From Saprospiraceae bacterium (lineage in GTDB: Bacteria > Bacteroidota > Bacteroidia > Chitinophagales > Saprospiraceae), in NCBI GenBank assembly GCA_016715245.1, contig JADKAS010000006.1, positions 62,001 to 126,000 on the forward strand: DNA of 64,000 nt. Reading direction: 5' to 3'. This document shows, piece after piece, positions 8,289 to 18,128 of this stretch. Position 1 is the stretch's first letter. Every line of letters begins with the position of its first letter. The position numbers and the translations under genes are program-made. Below the pieces are notes generated by a model that saw only the letters and a list, made by a program, of their open reading frames with translations, did no database searches and had not been told where the DNA came from.

Positions 8289-10493
8289 ATGAAGATATAT
8301 TTAGCATTTTTTATTGCAATTTTCATTTTACATTCTGGTTTTAGTCAAGATTTTTCTCCCCTTGAAATTCCCTTCTTTAAAGGCAACTCCTCTATTCGTA
8401 ATCCTGTAGCAGGAGGACTAAAAAACCCTCAGTTTTCAAATATTGATTTTAATAATGACGGAAAAAAAGACCTCTTCATTTTTGACAGAGAAGGAGACGT
8501 CATTATTCCTTTTTTATACACAGGCCTAAACCATTCTGTTGAGTATAAGTATGCGCCGGAATACGAACATATTTTTCCTGTATTACGCAATTTTACCTTT
8601 CTTGTTGACTTTAACAATGATGGAATTGAGGATATTTTTACAGGTGGTGCTGTCCCTACCACAATTGAAGTTCATCGGGGTAAAAAAACGCAGGGAGCCC
8701 TCTCATATGAACTCATGGAGTTTAATTTTAGTGGAAGTGTCGGAGATTTTCTACAGGTTTTTTTAGGTAATTATACCCAAATATATTGCAGTTCTATAGA
8801 TATTCCAGCCATCACAGATGTTGATTATGATGGAGATGTTGATATTTTGACTTTTGAAGCAGGAAGTGATAAAATCTCCTTTTATGAAAACCTGGCCAAA
8901 GATGAAAATCTTACATCTGATACCTTAAAATTCATTTTAAACACAAAGTGCTGGGGTGGATTTAAAGAAGATGAATTTTCATCAGACGTAAATTTAAGCA
9001 ACAGCATAAATGATTGTTATAATTTTAAAGAACCAAATAAGGATGAGACCCGACATTCAGGAAGTACCATACTTATCATTGATGCGGATGGTGACGGAGA
9101 TAAAGATTTATTACTGGGTGACCTAAACAATGAAAACATAAAATTTTTAAAAAACGGCGGAAACCCTCAAAAAGCGTGGCTGAACGAAGTAGATCATACC
9201 TTCCCTTCTACAGATGTTGCAGCCAAAATGCAAGTGTTTCTTGCTGCTTTTTCAGTTGATGTTAATAATGATGGCAAAAATGATTTGATTATTTGTCCTA
9301 ATGACAGAAACGACAGTGAAAGAACCAATCATATTTGGTTATATCTGAACGAAGGAAGTAGCACAATTCCTGATTATAAGCTAAAAACAAAATCATTTCT
9401 TGTAAATGACATGATTAGTTTGGGGGCAAGTTCGCATCCAACATTTATTGACTATAACGATGATGGTCTGATGGATATTATTATAGGGGGCAATGGTTCA
9501 ATATCTGTCGACGGGACAAAAAAAACCTGGATGGAATTGTATATTAATTCAGGTACGGCAACACATCCGGAATATATCCTTGAAAATGGAGATTTTTTGG
9601 GGTTCTACAATTTTGCACAGCCGATCATCAGACTGGCTCCTTCAGCAGGAGATATTGATGGAGATGGTGATACTGATTTATTGGTTGGTGAGTTTTTAAA
9701 AGGTCAGATTTTTTATTACAAAAACAAAGCAGGAAAAGGAAATCCTGTAGAATTTGAAACCAGGATTTTTCCTTACAAAAATTTTTTTATAGGCAATGCT
9801 TCTAAACCAACCATCGGCGATGTAAACGGGGATGGATTAGGTGACCTCATTATTGGTGAAACAAATAATGAATTAAATTATTTTGAAAATGTAGGTTCCA
9901 TAGGAAATGCAGATTTCAATACCAGTCCTACAACTACAGATTTTGGGGAAATATTCCCGGCAGGCAGTAGCTATTATTTGGAAAATGGAGCCCCTTTTAT
10001 CTTTGAAGATAAAGAAGGGTTAAAAATGCTGTTTGGCACTCAGGGTGGAGAAATGTACCTATTCAGTGATATAAATGATGACAACAGGACTTTTGCAACA
10101 GAATCCGTAAAGTTTGGAAATATTAAGACAGGAATCCGAACCATTCCCACTATGGCAGACATAGATAAAGATGGCTATTATGAACTCCTCATAGGAAATG
10201 AAAGAGGTGGTATCAATTTTTTCAATACGCCTCTGAAATTAAAAACAGTTTCAACTTCAGAAAATAGTAATCAAAATCAAATTGAAGTATTTCCAAATCC
10301 TACTTCAAATACGTGTTATTTTTACGGTCAAAAATCTTTATATGCCAACATATTTGACATTAATGGCAAAAAGGTAAAAAGTGGCTATTTTACAGAAGAA
10401 ATAGAGGTTGGTGATTTGATTTCTGGCATCTATGTACTGCAATTTTACTTTGAAAATAAATCTGAAGTTCATAAATTGGTCATTACAAAATAA
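8289..10493 (+). CDS. Secreted FG-GAP/VCBS-repeat protein with T9SS type A sorting domain
   Basis: The 734-residue protein has a signal peptide (MKIYLAFFIAIFILHSGFSQ) and at least eight repeats with calcium-binding DxDxDG-type loops, such as DFNNDGIEDIF, DVDYDGDVDILTF, DADGDGDKDLLLGD, DIDGDGDTDLLVGE and DVNGDGLGDLIIGE, consistent with a beta-propeller. Residues from about 660 form a T9SS type A sorting domain beginning IEVFPNPTSNTCYF and ending KLVITK. It should cross the outer membrane through T9SS and be attached or released at the surface, probably as an adhesin-like or binding protein. It is divergent from the antiporter gene and 56 bases upstream of the S8 protease. Confidence 0.9.
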   Translation: MKIYLAFFIAIFILHSGFSQDFSPLEIPFFKGNSSIRNPVAGGLKNPQFSNIDFNNDGKKDLFIFDREGDVIIPFLYTGLNHSVEYKYAPEYEHIFPVLRNFTFLVDFNNDGIEDIFTGGAVPTTIEVHRGKKTQGALSYELMEFNFSGSVGDFLQVFLGNYTQIYCSSIDIPAITDVDYDGDVDILTFEAGSDKISFYENLAKDENLTSDTLKFILNTKCWGGFKEDEFSSDVNLSNSINDCYNFKEPNKDETRHSGSTILIIDADGDGDKDLLLGDLNNENIKFLKNGGNPQKAWLNEVDHTFPSTDVAAKMQVFLAAFSVDVNNDGKNDLIICPNDRNDSERTNHIWLYLNEGSSTIPDYKLKTKSFLVNDMISLGASSHPTFIDYNDDGLMDIIIGGNGSISVDGTKKTWMELYINSGTATHPEYILENGDFLGFYNFAQPIIRLAPSAGDIDGDGDTDLLVGEFLKGQIFYYKNKAGKGNPVEFETRIFPYKNFFIGNASKPTIGDVNGDGLGDLIIGETNNELNYFENVGSIGNADFNTSPTTTDFGEIFPAGSSYYLENGAPFIFEDKEGLKMLFGTQGGEMYLFSDINDDNRTFATESVKFGNIKTGIRTIPTMADIDKDGYYELLIGNERGGINFFNTPLKLKTVSTSENSNQNQIEVFPNPTSNTCYFYGQKSLYANIFDINGKKVKSGYFTEEIEVGDLISGIYVLQFYFENKSEVHKLVITK

Positions 10494-10549
10494 TAATACC
10501 GGGATGAAAACGTTTTTATACCTTTGAAACTTTATATTGTTGTAAACTC

Positions 10550-12226
10550 ATGATAAAAAGAATATTTACGTTAAGTTTGATTTATATTTTTCCGGTTTTA
10601 TTGTTCGGACAGGAAATAAAAAATGAATTTGTCGTTCATTTTTCAGGTAAGGATTTTCCAAAATTCGTTGAAAATATTGGTCAGAATATTTTTTCAAGGA
10701 ACGCAGAAACATTAATAATAACTCCCTTCACCACCAAAGAAAACAATGAATACTTCCACATGAAAGTGTCTGAAAATTCAGCTGACACATGGTACTCCTT
10801 ATTATCCAGTTCAAAAGAAATCAGCGGCCTAGAATATAATACAAAACTAGAATGGCGTGATAAAAGACCAAACGACCCAAGAGTTAATGAACAATGGTAT
10901 CTTGAGAACATAAAAGCTTTTGAAGCATGGAACATTACAACCGGAGGACCAACTGAAAATGGAAAAGAATTTGTAATTGCGGTAATTGATGATGGATTTC
11001 TGACAAATCATGAAGATTTTGCCGACATATTTTTTATCAATAATAATGAAATCCCTAATGATGGAAAAGATAATGATGGCAACGGCTATATTGATGATTA
11101 TTCCGGCTACAATGTAAAACTGCAGAATGGAAGCATCACGTCTGAAACTCATGGAACAAATGTTATCGGTGTTCTTGGTGCCAGAGCTAATAACAATATA
11201 GGTATTTCAGGTATTAATTGGAATGTAAAAATACTCCCTTTAGTTATAAATGCAACTTCTCTGGACGTAGAAAAGGCATTGGAGTATGTACTTCGCATGA
11301 AAAAATTATATCTTGAGAACAATGGAACAAAAGGCTCAAATATAGTCGCTGTTACTTATTCAGGAGGCATTTCCAAAAGATTTGCTTCGAGTTTTCCGAA
11401 TTGGTGTAATTTATACAATCTTTTGGGACAACAAGGTGTTTTGAGTATAGGGGCTACTACTAATAATAATGACGATGTAGATTTTGTGGGAGATATGCCT
11501 TCAACATGTGAAAGCAATTATCTCATCATGGTCACCAATACGGACCAGAATGATGTAAAAGCCAGGCAAGCAGGTTATGGTAAAAAGCACATTGATATAG
11601 GTGTACCTGGTGAAGACATTCTGACTACGACCGACCAGGCAAAAAAATACACAACCGAATCAGGAACATCTCTTTCCGCACCAATTCTGGCCGGTGCTGT
11701 TTCTTTGTTATTTTCATCCAACTGCACCGCCTTTCAAAATTTCTATGACAATTCTCCGTCATTGGGAACTTTAAAAATAAAAGAAATTTTGTTACAATCC
11801 GGTGATCCTGCTTATTATTACAAATCTGGTCAAAATGCTGATCTGCTGGAAGTGACTACAACAGGAAAAAGACTAAATATTTTGAATGCCCTTGACTCCT
11901 TACGTGTACGTTATAATGATTGTATTCCGGGATTGTCTGAAACAGGAGAATTAAAAATCACGGACATTCTGATACTTAACAATCTTGCACAAGTTAATTA
12001 TGTTTCTGAAAACAATGCAGAGATTGAACTCATCGTATTTGATGCCCTTGGCAGAATATTAAAAAAGGGAACTGTCAGTCCCCAAATTCTAGGTAAAAAA
12101 GTTTATGTTTTAGACCTGGATGATCTTTCCCTGAACAATGAATTATCGCCCTCTCAGGTGCTATTTATTGGCATGTCCCAAGGTAAATCAAAAGCAGGAA
12201 AGGGTTTTTATTATAATTTGAAATAA
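10550..12226 (+). CDS. Secreted S8 family (subtilisin-like) serine peptidase
   Basis: The 558-residue protein has a signal peptide (MIKRIFTLSLIYIFPVLLFGQ), a short propeptide-like region and a subtilase catalytic domain. The triad is visible: Asp in VIAVIDDGF, His in SETHGTNVIGVLGA and Ser in ESGTSLSAPILAGAVSLL. The segment around NDGKDNDGNGYIDD between Asp and His is typical of this subfamily. The C-terminal 100 residues form a beta-rich region (FDALGRILKKG) that resembles a degenerate T9SS sorting domain without the final KxVxx strand. It follows the VCBS protein and may be co-expressed with it. Substrate unknown. Confidence 0.85.
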   Translation: MIKRIFTLSLIYIFPVLLFGQEIKNEFVVHFSGKDFPKFVENIGQNIFSRNAETLIITPFTTKENNEYFHMKVSENSADTWYSLLSSSKEISGLEYNTKLEWRDKRPNDPRVNEQWYLENIKAFEAWNITTGGPTENGKEFVIAVIDDGFLTNHEDFADIFFINNNEIPNDGKDNDGNGYIDDYSGYNVKLQNGSITSETHGTNVIGVLGARANNNIGISGINWNVKILPLVINATSLDVEKALEYVLRMKKLYLENNGTKGSNIVAVTYSGGISKRFASSFPNWCNLYNLLGQQGVLSIGATTNNNDDVDFVGDMPSTCESNYLIMVTNTDQNDVKARQAGYGKKHIDIGVPGEDILTTTDQAKKYTTESGTSLSAPILAGAVSLLFSSNCTAFQNFYDNSPSLGTLKIKEILLQSGDPAYYYKSGQNADLLEVTTTGKRLNILNALDSLRVRYNDCIPGLSETGELKITDILILNNLAQVNYVSENNAEIELIVFDALGRILKKGTVSPQILGKKVYVLDLDDLSLNNELSPSQVLFIGMSQGKSKAGKGFYYNLK

Positions 12227-12234
12227 AAATTTAT

Positions 12235-12888
12235 ATGTCAATTTCATTGGAGCTATCTCAATTACGTCAGGAATACACACGTCATGAACTCGATGAAAAA
12301 ATGGTGCACTTAAGTCCGACCCATCAATTTTCGATATGGTTTAATGAAGCGCTGGACTCACAAATTTTAGAACCAAATGCCTTTACCCTGTCTACTGTTG
12401 ACTTGGATGGATTTCCGACCGCTCGGGTTTTGTTGTTAAAAGAACTATCTGAAACAGGTTTTGTTTTTTACACAAATTATGAAAGTGCTAAAGGCAAGGA
12501 GATTGAAAAAAATCCATACGGCGCCATGACATTTTTATGGCTGGAATTACAAAGGCAAGTAAGAATCAAAGGATCTGTTTCTAAAGTTAAGAGAGAAACT
12601 TCTGGTGAATATTTTAAGTCACGACCATTTGAAAGTCAATTAGGCGCATGGGTGTCACCACAAAGTAAAATCATACCAAACAGAGCCTTTTTAGATGAAA
12701 AAATTCAAAAATATCAACAAAAATACAGTAGTTCTGAAAATATTCCCTTGCCCGATCACTGGGGAGGTTATGTTTTAAACCCAACTGAAATGGAATTCTG
12801 GCAAGGAAGAATGGGCAGGCTACATGACAGAATAAGATATCGCCTTAATGGCCCTCAAGATTGGATAATTGAAAGACTGGCACCTTAA
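12235..12888 (+). CDS. pdxH: Pyridoxamine 5'-phosphate oxidase
   Basis: This 217-residue FMN flavoprotein oxidises pyridoxamine or pyridoxine 5'-phosphate to pyridoxal 5'-phosphate. Family signatures are GFPTARVLLLKELSETGFVFYTNY, GAMTFLWLELQRQVRIKG, YFKSRPFESQLGAWVSPQS, and the C-terminal EFWQGRMGRLHDRIRYR with terminal ERLAP. The length matches E. coli PdxH. It starts nine bases after the protease gene, so it shares that transcript or uses a promoter inside it. It is cytosolic and independent of the secreted neighbours in function. Confidence 0.96.
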   Translation: MSISLELSQLRQEYTRHELDEKMVHLSPTHQFSIWFNEALDSQILEPNAFTLSTVDLDGFPTARVLLLKELSETGFVFYTNYESAKGKEIEKNPYGAMTFLWLELQRQVRIKGSVSKVKRETSGEYFKSRPFESQLGAWVSPQSKIIPNRAFLDEKIQKYQQKYSSSENIPLPDHWGGYVLNPTEMEFWQGRMGRLHDRIRYRLNGPQDWIIERLAP

Positions 12889-12902
12889 AAAAATTTGTAA
12901 TA

Positions 12903-14342
12903 ATGCTTTCGTCCGTAAAAATATCGTTTCAGACTATACTTATTTCTTTATGTATTTCATGTTTGTCGGTTTATGTTTATCATACTTATTTGACATACAA
13001 CAATAACCAAAAAATTAATGAAGAAAAAAACCGGTTAATCCGGGTGGCTCAGGAAGAATTGTTTTTAAATCAATCCCTGGCCCAATTATTCAGGTCAACT
13101 GCTCCAACCTCATTTATTGAAGCAGCTAAATTGGGAAGAGAAAGTGTTGTTGCCGTAAAAAGCAGAAATTCTGAAGAAAACGATCTTCATTTCAACAGCA
13201 GAAATAATGGTTCAGGGGTTGTCATTTCAAGTGATGGATACATAGTTACTAATCACCATGTCATTGGTTCTTCTGACAAAATTGAAGTTACCCTGCCTGA
13301 CAAAAGGACAATGGAAGCCAAACTTATTGGGATTGACAAAAATACTGATCTCGCTTTATTAAAAATTGAAGTCACTGACCTGCCATTCCTGATTATGGGC
13401 AATTCGGATTCCTTAATGATTGGAGAATGGGTATTAGCGGTGGGAAACCCCTTTGAATTACAATCTACCGTAACTGCAGGAATCGTAGGCGCCAAAGCCA
13501 GAAGTATAAATATTATGGAAAGTCAGGGCATAGAAAGTTTTATTCAGACAGATGCCGCTGTAAACCCGGGTAGTAGTGGTGGTGCCCTTATTAATACTGC
13601 AGGTCACCTTGTGGGCATTAATACGGCAATCATGAGTGAAAAAGGAACATTTGAAGGCTTTTCATTTGCTATTCCTATTAATGTTGTCAAAAAAATTATT
13701 TCTGATCTCAAGGAGTATGGGGTTGTTCAGCGAGGCTGGATGGGAATAGATATTGAAAACCTTGACGACCGTCTTGCCGGTGAGATTGGATTGAGCGAAA
13801 TTAAAGGCGTATATATAAGCTATATTTTAAAGGATGGGGCTGCCCAGGATGCAGGAATTAAAAAGGGAGATGTAATTCTTCAGGTAAATAAAAATCAAGT
13901 AAATACTACGTCAGAATTTATGGAAAACCTAACCAGATACAGACCCGGAGAAAAAATTGAGACATTGATATGGCGGTCAGGTAAAAAAATGAACATTTCT
14001 GTAACCTTAAAAAACCACTTGAATTCATTAGAACCGGTGGGCATTTATAAATCAGGTATTTTGGAAAAGATTGGTATTGAAGTAAGAAATCTCGATGGAG
14101 TCGAACATTCCCTTTTTGGTAAATCCGGTGTACTTGTTTTAAGTATTAAAAAGGGAGGAATCGTTTACCATACAAAAATGGAACCGGGTTTTATTATTCA
14201 AAGTATGGATAATAAAATGATTTCATCAGTTCAACAATTGATAACCCTTTTAGAAGAAAATATCGGCAACCAAATTGTTTGTGAAGGAATCTATAAAAAT
14301 TACCCTGGCACCTACCCCTATACCTTTAAAATAACAAAGTAA
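12903..14342 (+). CDS. Trypsin-like serine protease of the HtrA/DegQ family with PDZ domain
   Basis: The 479-residue protein has an N-terminal membrane anchor or uncleaved signal (TILISLCISCLSVYVYHTYL). A trypsin-like domain carries all three catalytic residues: His in IVTNHHVIGSSD, Asp in KNTDLALLKIE and Ser in NPGSSGGALINTAGHLVGINTAI. A clear PDZ domain follows (about residues 280-365, GVYISYILKDGAAQDAGIKKGDVIL), then a weaker second PDZ-like segment to the end. It acts in the periplasm on misfolded envelope proteins. DegS, DegQ and DegP cannot be told apart with certainty. It starts 14 bases after pdxH and precedes the nqr operon by 139 bases. Confidence 0.9.
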   Translation: MLSSVKISFQTILISLCISCLSVYVYHTYLTYNNNQKINEEKNRLIRVAQEELFLNQSLAQLFRSTAPTSFIEAAKLGRESVVAVKSRNSEENDLHFNSRNNGSGVVISSDGYIVTNHHVIGSSDKIEVTLPDKRTMEAKLIGIDKNTDLALLKIEVTDLPFLIMGNSDSLMIGEWVLAVGNPFELQSTVTAGIVGAKARSINIMESQGIESFIQTDAAVNPGSSGGALINTAGHLVGINTAIMSEKGTFEGFSFAIPINVVKKIISDLKEYGVVQRGWMGIDIENLDDRLAGEIGLSEIKGVYISYILKDGAAQDAGIKKGDVILQVNKNQVNTTSEFMENLTRYRPGEKIETLIWRSGKKMNISVTLKNHLNSLEPVGIYKSGILEKIGIEVRNLDGVEHSLFGKSGVLVLSIKKGGIVYHTKMEPGFIIQSMDNKMISSVQQLITLLEENIGNQIVCEGIYKNYPGTYPYTFKITK

Positions 14343-14418
14343 AAAACTGATTGATAATCAGCGTTCACTGTTTAGAATTATTCTAAATAATACATATTAA
14401 AAAAATATTGAACTAAAG

Positions 14419-14451
14419 TTTCATAAAGAATAATTGGAATCCATAAATTTG
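14419..14451 (+). promoter_or_regulatory. Promoter of the nqrABCDEF operon
   Basis: TAAATTTG (14444-14451) is an exact TAnnTTTG match, with TTTC (14419-14422) about 21 bases upstream as a -33 element with one mismatch. It lies 31 bases before the TTG start of nqrA. Confidence 0.55.
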
Positions 14452-14481
14452 CACGATTTTTAAAATTATAAAATTTTAAGA

Positions 14482-16116
14482 TTGAAAACAATACAATTTC
14501 AACCGACAGTAATCCTTTTTTTACTTTTTTCCGCCACACCACTTTTTTCCCAGTCAGAAACTTCAGGTCAGAATTTATTACTAACCAGTGTGATCGCCAT
14601 CTGCGTGGTTCTGATACTTTGGGCATTGTTGACACTGGCAAATAATTTAATGAGAATAGAAGCTTCCAAACATGGAATAGATACCAATAAAAACAATTTC
14701 AGTGTTTTTCCTGGTCTGGCTGACTTTATAAATCAAAAACCTTCTTTCACAACAGGGGAAAAATTCATAAATCTCACAAAAGGTTTTGATATAAAACTTG
14801 AGGGTGAAGCAAAAAAGGCAATAGAGACAGTTCAGGTCAACAGATTTGCTATAAAACCTACTGATTTTAGAGGAATGTCTCCGATTCCAAAAATAGAGGT
14901 AGAAATTGGCCAAAGTGTTAAAGCTGGTGATGTACTATTTTATGATAAAAAAAGAGACACCATTCAATATGTTGCCCCTGTAAGTGGTGAAATTGTTGCC
15001 GTTGAACGAGGAGAAAAAAGATCTATCGCATCAGTAGTCATTCTTGCTGATAAAAAGATGGATTATCGAAAATTTACCACACCTGATTTCACTTCATGTT
15101 CCAGGGAAGAACTCGTTTCCTTTTTACAGTCTTCCGGCCTATGGACGTTGATAAATGAAAGACCCTTTGACAGGGTCCCTGATACTCAAAAGGTGCCAGT
15201 TAATATTTTTATATCTACTTTTGACACAGCACCATTGGCTCCGGATTTCAATTTTGTGGTCTCAGGAAATGAAACATCATTTCAAAAAGGATTGGATGTT
15301 TTGAAAGTTTTAACCAGTGGTTTTGTGCATTTGGGTTTAGATGGAAGAAGTAAAAATATTCCTCCTCATGATGCTTTCAGAAATACCACCGGAGTAAAAA
15401 AGACTTATTTTTCCGGCAAACATCCGGCAGGTAATGTAGGAATCCAGATTCATCATGTTGCTCCTATTAAATCAGGGCAGACTGTTTGGACACTGGGAGT
15501 TCAGGATGTAATTACCATAGGAAATATGTTTTTACACAAAATATATGATGCGAGCAGGATTATTGCATTGACAGGAGCTGAGCTTAAATCTCCGGCCTAT
15601 GTTAAATCATATATAGGGTGCAATGTAGCTGATTTATTAAAAAATAACATTGCTGGAGAAAACAACAGGATTGTTTCAGGTGATGTACTCAGTGGAAAAC
15701 AAGTTGACAATGACGGCTTTTTAGGTTACCGAGATGATCAGATTACTGTCATTAAGGAAGGTAATGATTATGAACTTTTCGGCTGGTTATTACCGCAAAG
15801 TCCCAGACCAAGTTTGTCGGGAACTTTTCCTAACTTTTTATACCCTGATCATCAATTTACTGCAGAAACCAATACTCATGGTGAAAAAAGAGCAATGGTG
15901 GTCACTGGTCAATATGAAGAAGTTTTACCTGTAGATACCTATCCACAACATTTGTTTAAGGCAATATTAACCAACAATATTGAAAAAATGGAAGGTTTGG
16001 GTATTCTTGAATTAACTGAAGAAGATGTTGCATTATGTGAATTTGCCTGTACTTCGAAGTCTCCTCTTCAGAAAATTCTGAGGGACGGACTTGAAATAGT
16101 AAAAGAGCAATCCTAA
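14482..16116 (+). CDS. nqrA: Na+-translocating NADH:quinone oxidoreductase subunit A, with extra N-terminal membrane segment
   Basis: Residues from about 90 to 544 are a normal NqrA: the start FINLTKGFDIKLEGEAKK corresponds to the beginning of classical NqrA, followed by KVGD-type lipoyl-like loops (VEIGQSVKAGDVLFYDKK), HLGLDGRSKNIPPHDAF and KHPAGNVGIQIHHVAPI. Ahead of it lies an unusual extension: a signal-like start (MKTIQFQPTVILFLLFSATPLFSQ), then a hydrophobic helix (LLLTSVIAICVVLILWALLTL) and a basic linker. Classical NqrA is a cytosolic peripheral subunit of about 446 residues. The start codon would be TTG at 14482; the first internal ATG (14650) would lose the signal and helix. It is the first gene of nqrABCDEF. 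Confidence 0.93.
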   Translation: MKTIQFQPTVILFLLFSATPLFSQSETSGQNLLLTSVIAICVVLILWALLTLANNLMRIEASKHGIDTNKNNFSVFPGLADFINQKPSFTTGEKFINLTKGFDIKLEGEAKKAIETVQVNRFAIKPTDFRGMSPIPKIEVEIGQSVKAGDVLFYDKKRDTIQYVAPVSGEIVAVERGEKRSIASVVILADKKMDYRKFTTPDFTSCSREELVSFLQSSGLWTLINERPFDRVPDTQKVPVNIFISTFDTAPLAPDFNFVVSGNETSFQKGLDVLKVLTSGFVHLGLDGRSKNIPPHDAFRNTTGVKKTYFSGKHPAGNVGIQIHHVAPIKSGQTVWTLGVQDVITIGNMFLHKIYDASRIIALTGAELKSPAYVKSYIGCNVADLLKNNIAGENNRIVSGDVLSGKQVDNDGFLGYRDDQITVIKEGNDYELFGWLLPQSPRPSLSGTFPNFLYPDHQFTAETNTHGEKRAMVVTGQYEEVLPVDTYPQHLFKAILTNNIEKMEGLGILELTEEDVALCEFACTSKSPLQKILRDGLEIVKEQS

Positions 16117-16137
16117 GTTATATTAATTTTTATTTAG

Positions 16138-17388
16138 ATGAGTCTATTAAATTTTTTGAAAAAAATTGAACCGGACAAAAAGAAGAGTCCGTTCCTTCAT
16201 ACTTTGTATGACGGATTTTTTACTTTTGCCTACGCACCCAATACAGTAACCAAAGATGGCGTACACATACGTGACGGAATGGATCTGAAAAGGCTTATGG
16301 TATATGTTGTTATTGCTTTGCAACTTTGTTATATTTTTGGTACATATAATATTGGGCATCAGCATTTTATTGCAGCAGGCCAGTACCTCGGATTTCTTGA
16401 AGGGTTTCATTTAAAACTGGCTTTCGGTTTAATTCAAATGTTACCGATTTTTGTGGTTGCACACGTGGTTGGACTGGGTATTGAGTTTTTTTATGCAGCC
16501 AAAAAAGGACACGGGATAGAAGAAGGATTTTTGGTATCAGGTGCCTTAATTCCTTTGATAATGCCTCCTGACATTCCTATTTGGATTCTTACGCTTTCCG
16601 TGGCTTTTGCAGTCATTATCGGTAAAGAAGCATTTGGCGGCACAGGTATGAATATTTGGAATATTGCTTTACTTTCCAGGGTGTTTGTTTTTTTCGCCTA
16701 CCCTCTGACTATTTCTGGTGACCAATGCTGGATTTCAGGGTTTGAAAAGATTTCAGGAGGTGCTGCAGTAAATTACAATTGGTGGCATACAGGTTTTTTT
16801 AATTCCCTTTTTGAATGGATTGGTTTAGATACATTTAATACAGGATTAAAAGTGCCAGACGGATTCACAGGAGCTACACCTCTTGCCATGGCTTATGAGG
16901 GTGGATGGGAAAAAGTAACTCAATACTTTTCAGAAAGTCAATTGCTATGGGGCACAATCCCTGGGTCTATAGGCGAAACAAGTAAAGTTCTTATTGTAGT
17001 TGGTGCTTTATTTTTAATTATCACCAAAGTTGCCAGTTGGAGAATTATGGCAGGAATGGTTCTAGGTTTGATAGTAACTACCCTGCTTTTAAATTCTATT
17101 GGTTCCACACCATTTATGCAGGTCACCTGGACGCAACATTTACTTATGGGTTCCTTTTTATTTGCGATGGCATTTATGGCAACAGACCCTGTAACTGCTT
17201 CTTCCACCAACAGGGGAAAATGGATTTATGGATTTTTTATTGGCGTCATAGGATTGATTATCCGAGTAATGAATCCGGCATATCCTGAAGGTTGGATGCT
17301 TGCCATTTTGTTGATGAATACATTTGCACCTACCATCGACTATTTTATATTAGAGTCTAACATTAAAAAAAGAATGAATCGTGTTTAG
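16138..17388 (+). CDS. nqrB: Na+-translocating NADH:quinone oxidoreductase subunit B
   Basis: This 416-residue polytopic inner-membrane subunit belongs to the sodium-pumping NADH dehydrogenase. It shows the NqrB start (DKKKSPFLHTLYDGFFTFAY), many hydrophobic helices, FGGTGMNIWNIALLSRVFVFFAYP, and DGFTGATPLAMA, whose Thr corresponds to the covalent FMN attachment site of the family. ATDPVTASSTNRGKWIYG near residue 345 is also diagnostic. The length is typical (about 410-415). It starts 21 bases after nqrA and its end overlaps nqrC by eight bases. Confidence 0.97.
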   Translation: MSLLNFLKKIEPDKKKSPFLHTLYDGFFTFAYAPNTVTKDGVHIRDGMDLKRLMVYVVIALQLCYIFGTYNIGHQHFIAAGQYLGFLEGFHLKLAFGLIQMLPIFVVAHVVGLGIEFFYAAKKGHGIEEGFLVSGALIPLIMPPDIPIWILTLSVAFAVIIGKEAFGGTGMNIWNIALLSRVFVFFAYPLTISGDQCWISGFEKISGGAAVNYNWWHTGFFNSLFEWIGLDTFNTGLKVPDGFTGATPLAMAYEGGWEKVTQYFSESQLLWGTIPGSIGETSKVLIVVGALFLIITKVASWRIMAGMVLGLIVTTLLLNSIGSTPFMQVTWTQHLLMGSFLFAMAFMATDPVTASSTNRGKWIYGFFIGVIGLIIRVMNPAYPEGWMLAILLMNTFAPTIDYFILESNIKKRMNRV

Positions 17389-18127
17389 TACATCATATAT
17401 TATCAAATTCACGCTTATCATGACAGTGATAGTGTCATTGGTATTATCTTTACTTGTTTCCGGATTGAAGGATGTTCATAGTGAAAATGAATCCGTGTAT
17501 AATAAAAAGGGAATCTTATCTGCAGTTTCAGCTCAATTGGGAAAAGATTTGAATACCATGACAAATACTGAAGTTCAGGAAGTATTCAGCAGTAAAATAA
17601 CACAAAAAGTCATTAACATGAAAGGAGAAGAATTAACTCCTGATCAGATTAAAAAATTAACCGGCGTAAGTACAGCTGTTGAAATTGACCTTGGTAAGGA
17701 AAATAAAAAACCTGTAGCCGAGCGGGTTTTACCTGTTTTTACATTTAAAGATGATAAAAACAAGGAATACAATATTCTTTATGTAAGAGGTAAAGGACTC
17801 TGGGATGAAATCTGGGGTTATATTGCCATGGATAGTGACTGGAATTCAATTGCTGGTCAGGCATTCGACCATAAAGGGGAAACACCGGGTTTAGGTGCTG
17901 AAATAAAAGATAATAAAGCATGGTATAAACAATTTACCGGAAGAAAATTATACGACTCTAATGGTAATTTTAAATCAGTTTCTGTAGTGAAAGGTGGCAT
18001 TAAAGTAGTTGACCATCAGGTTGATGCAATTTCCGGCGCCACAATCACAGGAAATGGTGTTGACGAAATGATGAAAAGAGGTTTAATGTATTACGAACCT
18101 TATATTCTTAAAAATAAAAAATCTTAA
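17381..18127 (+). CDS. nqrC: Na+-translocating NADH:quinone oxidoreductase subunit C
   Basis: The 248-residue subunit has one N-terminal transmembrane helix (IMTVIVSLVLSLLVSGLKDV) and a periplasmic FMN-binding domain. The FMN-attachment Thr is in DAISGATITGNGVDEMM. GLWDEIWGYIAMDSDWNSI and GETPGLGAEI are also family hallmarks. The start is a GTG at 17381, overlapping the end of nqrB, which suggests translational coupling. The first ATG lies inside the membrane helix, so the GTG is preferred. The next gene begins one base after its stop. Confidence 0.95.
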   Translation: MFSTSYIIKFTLIMTVIVSLVLSLLVSGLKDVHSENESVYNKKGILSAVSAQLGKDLNTMTNTEVQEVFSSKITQKVINMKGEELTPDQIKKLTGVSTAVEIDLGKENKKPVAERVLPVFTFKDDKNKEYNILYVRGKGLWDEIWGYIAMDSDWNSIAGQAFDHKGETPGLGAEIKDNKAWYKQFTGRKLYDSNGNFKSVSVVKGGIKVVDHQVDAISGATITGNGVDEMMKRGLMYYEPYILKNKKS

Positions 18128-18128
18128 C

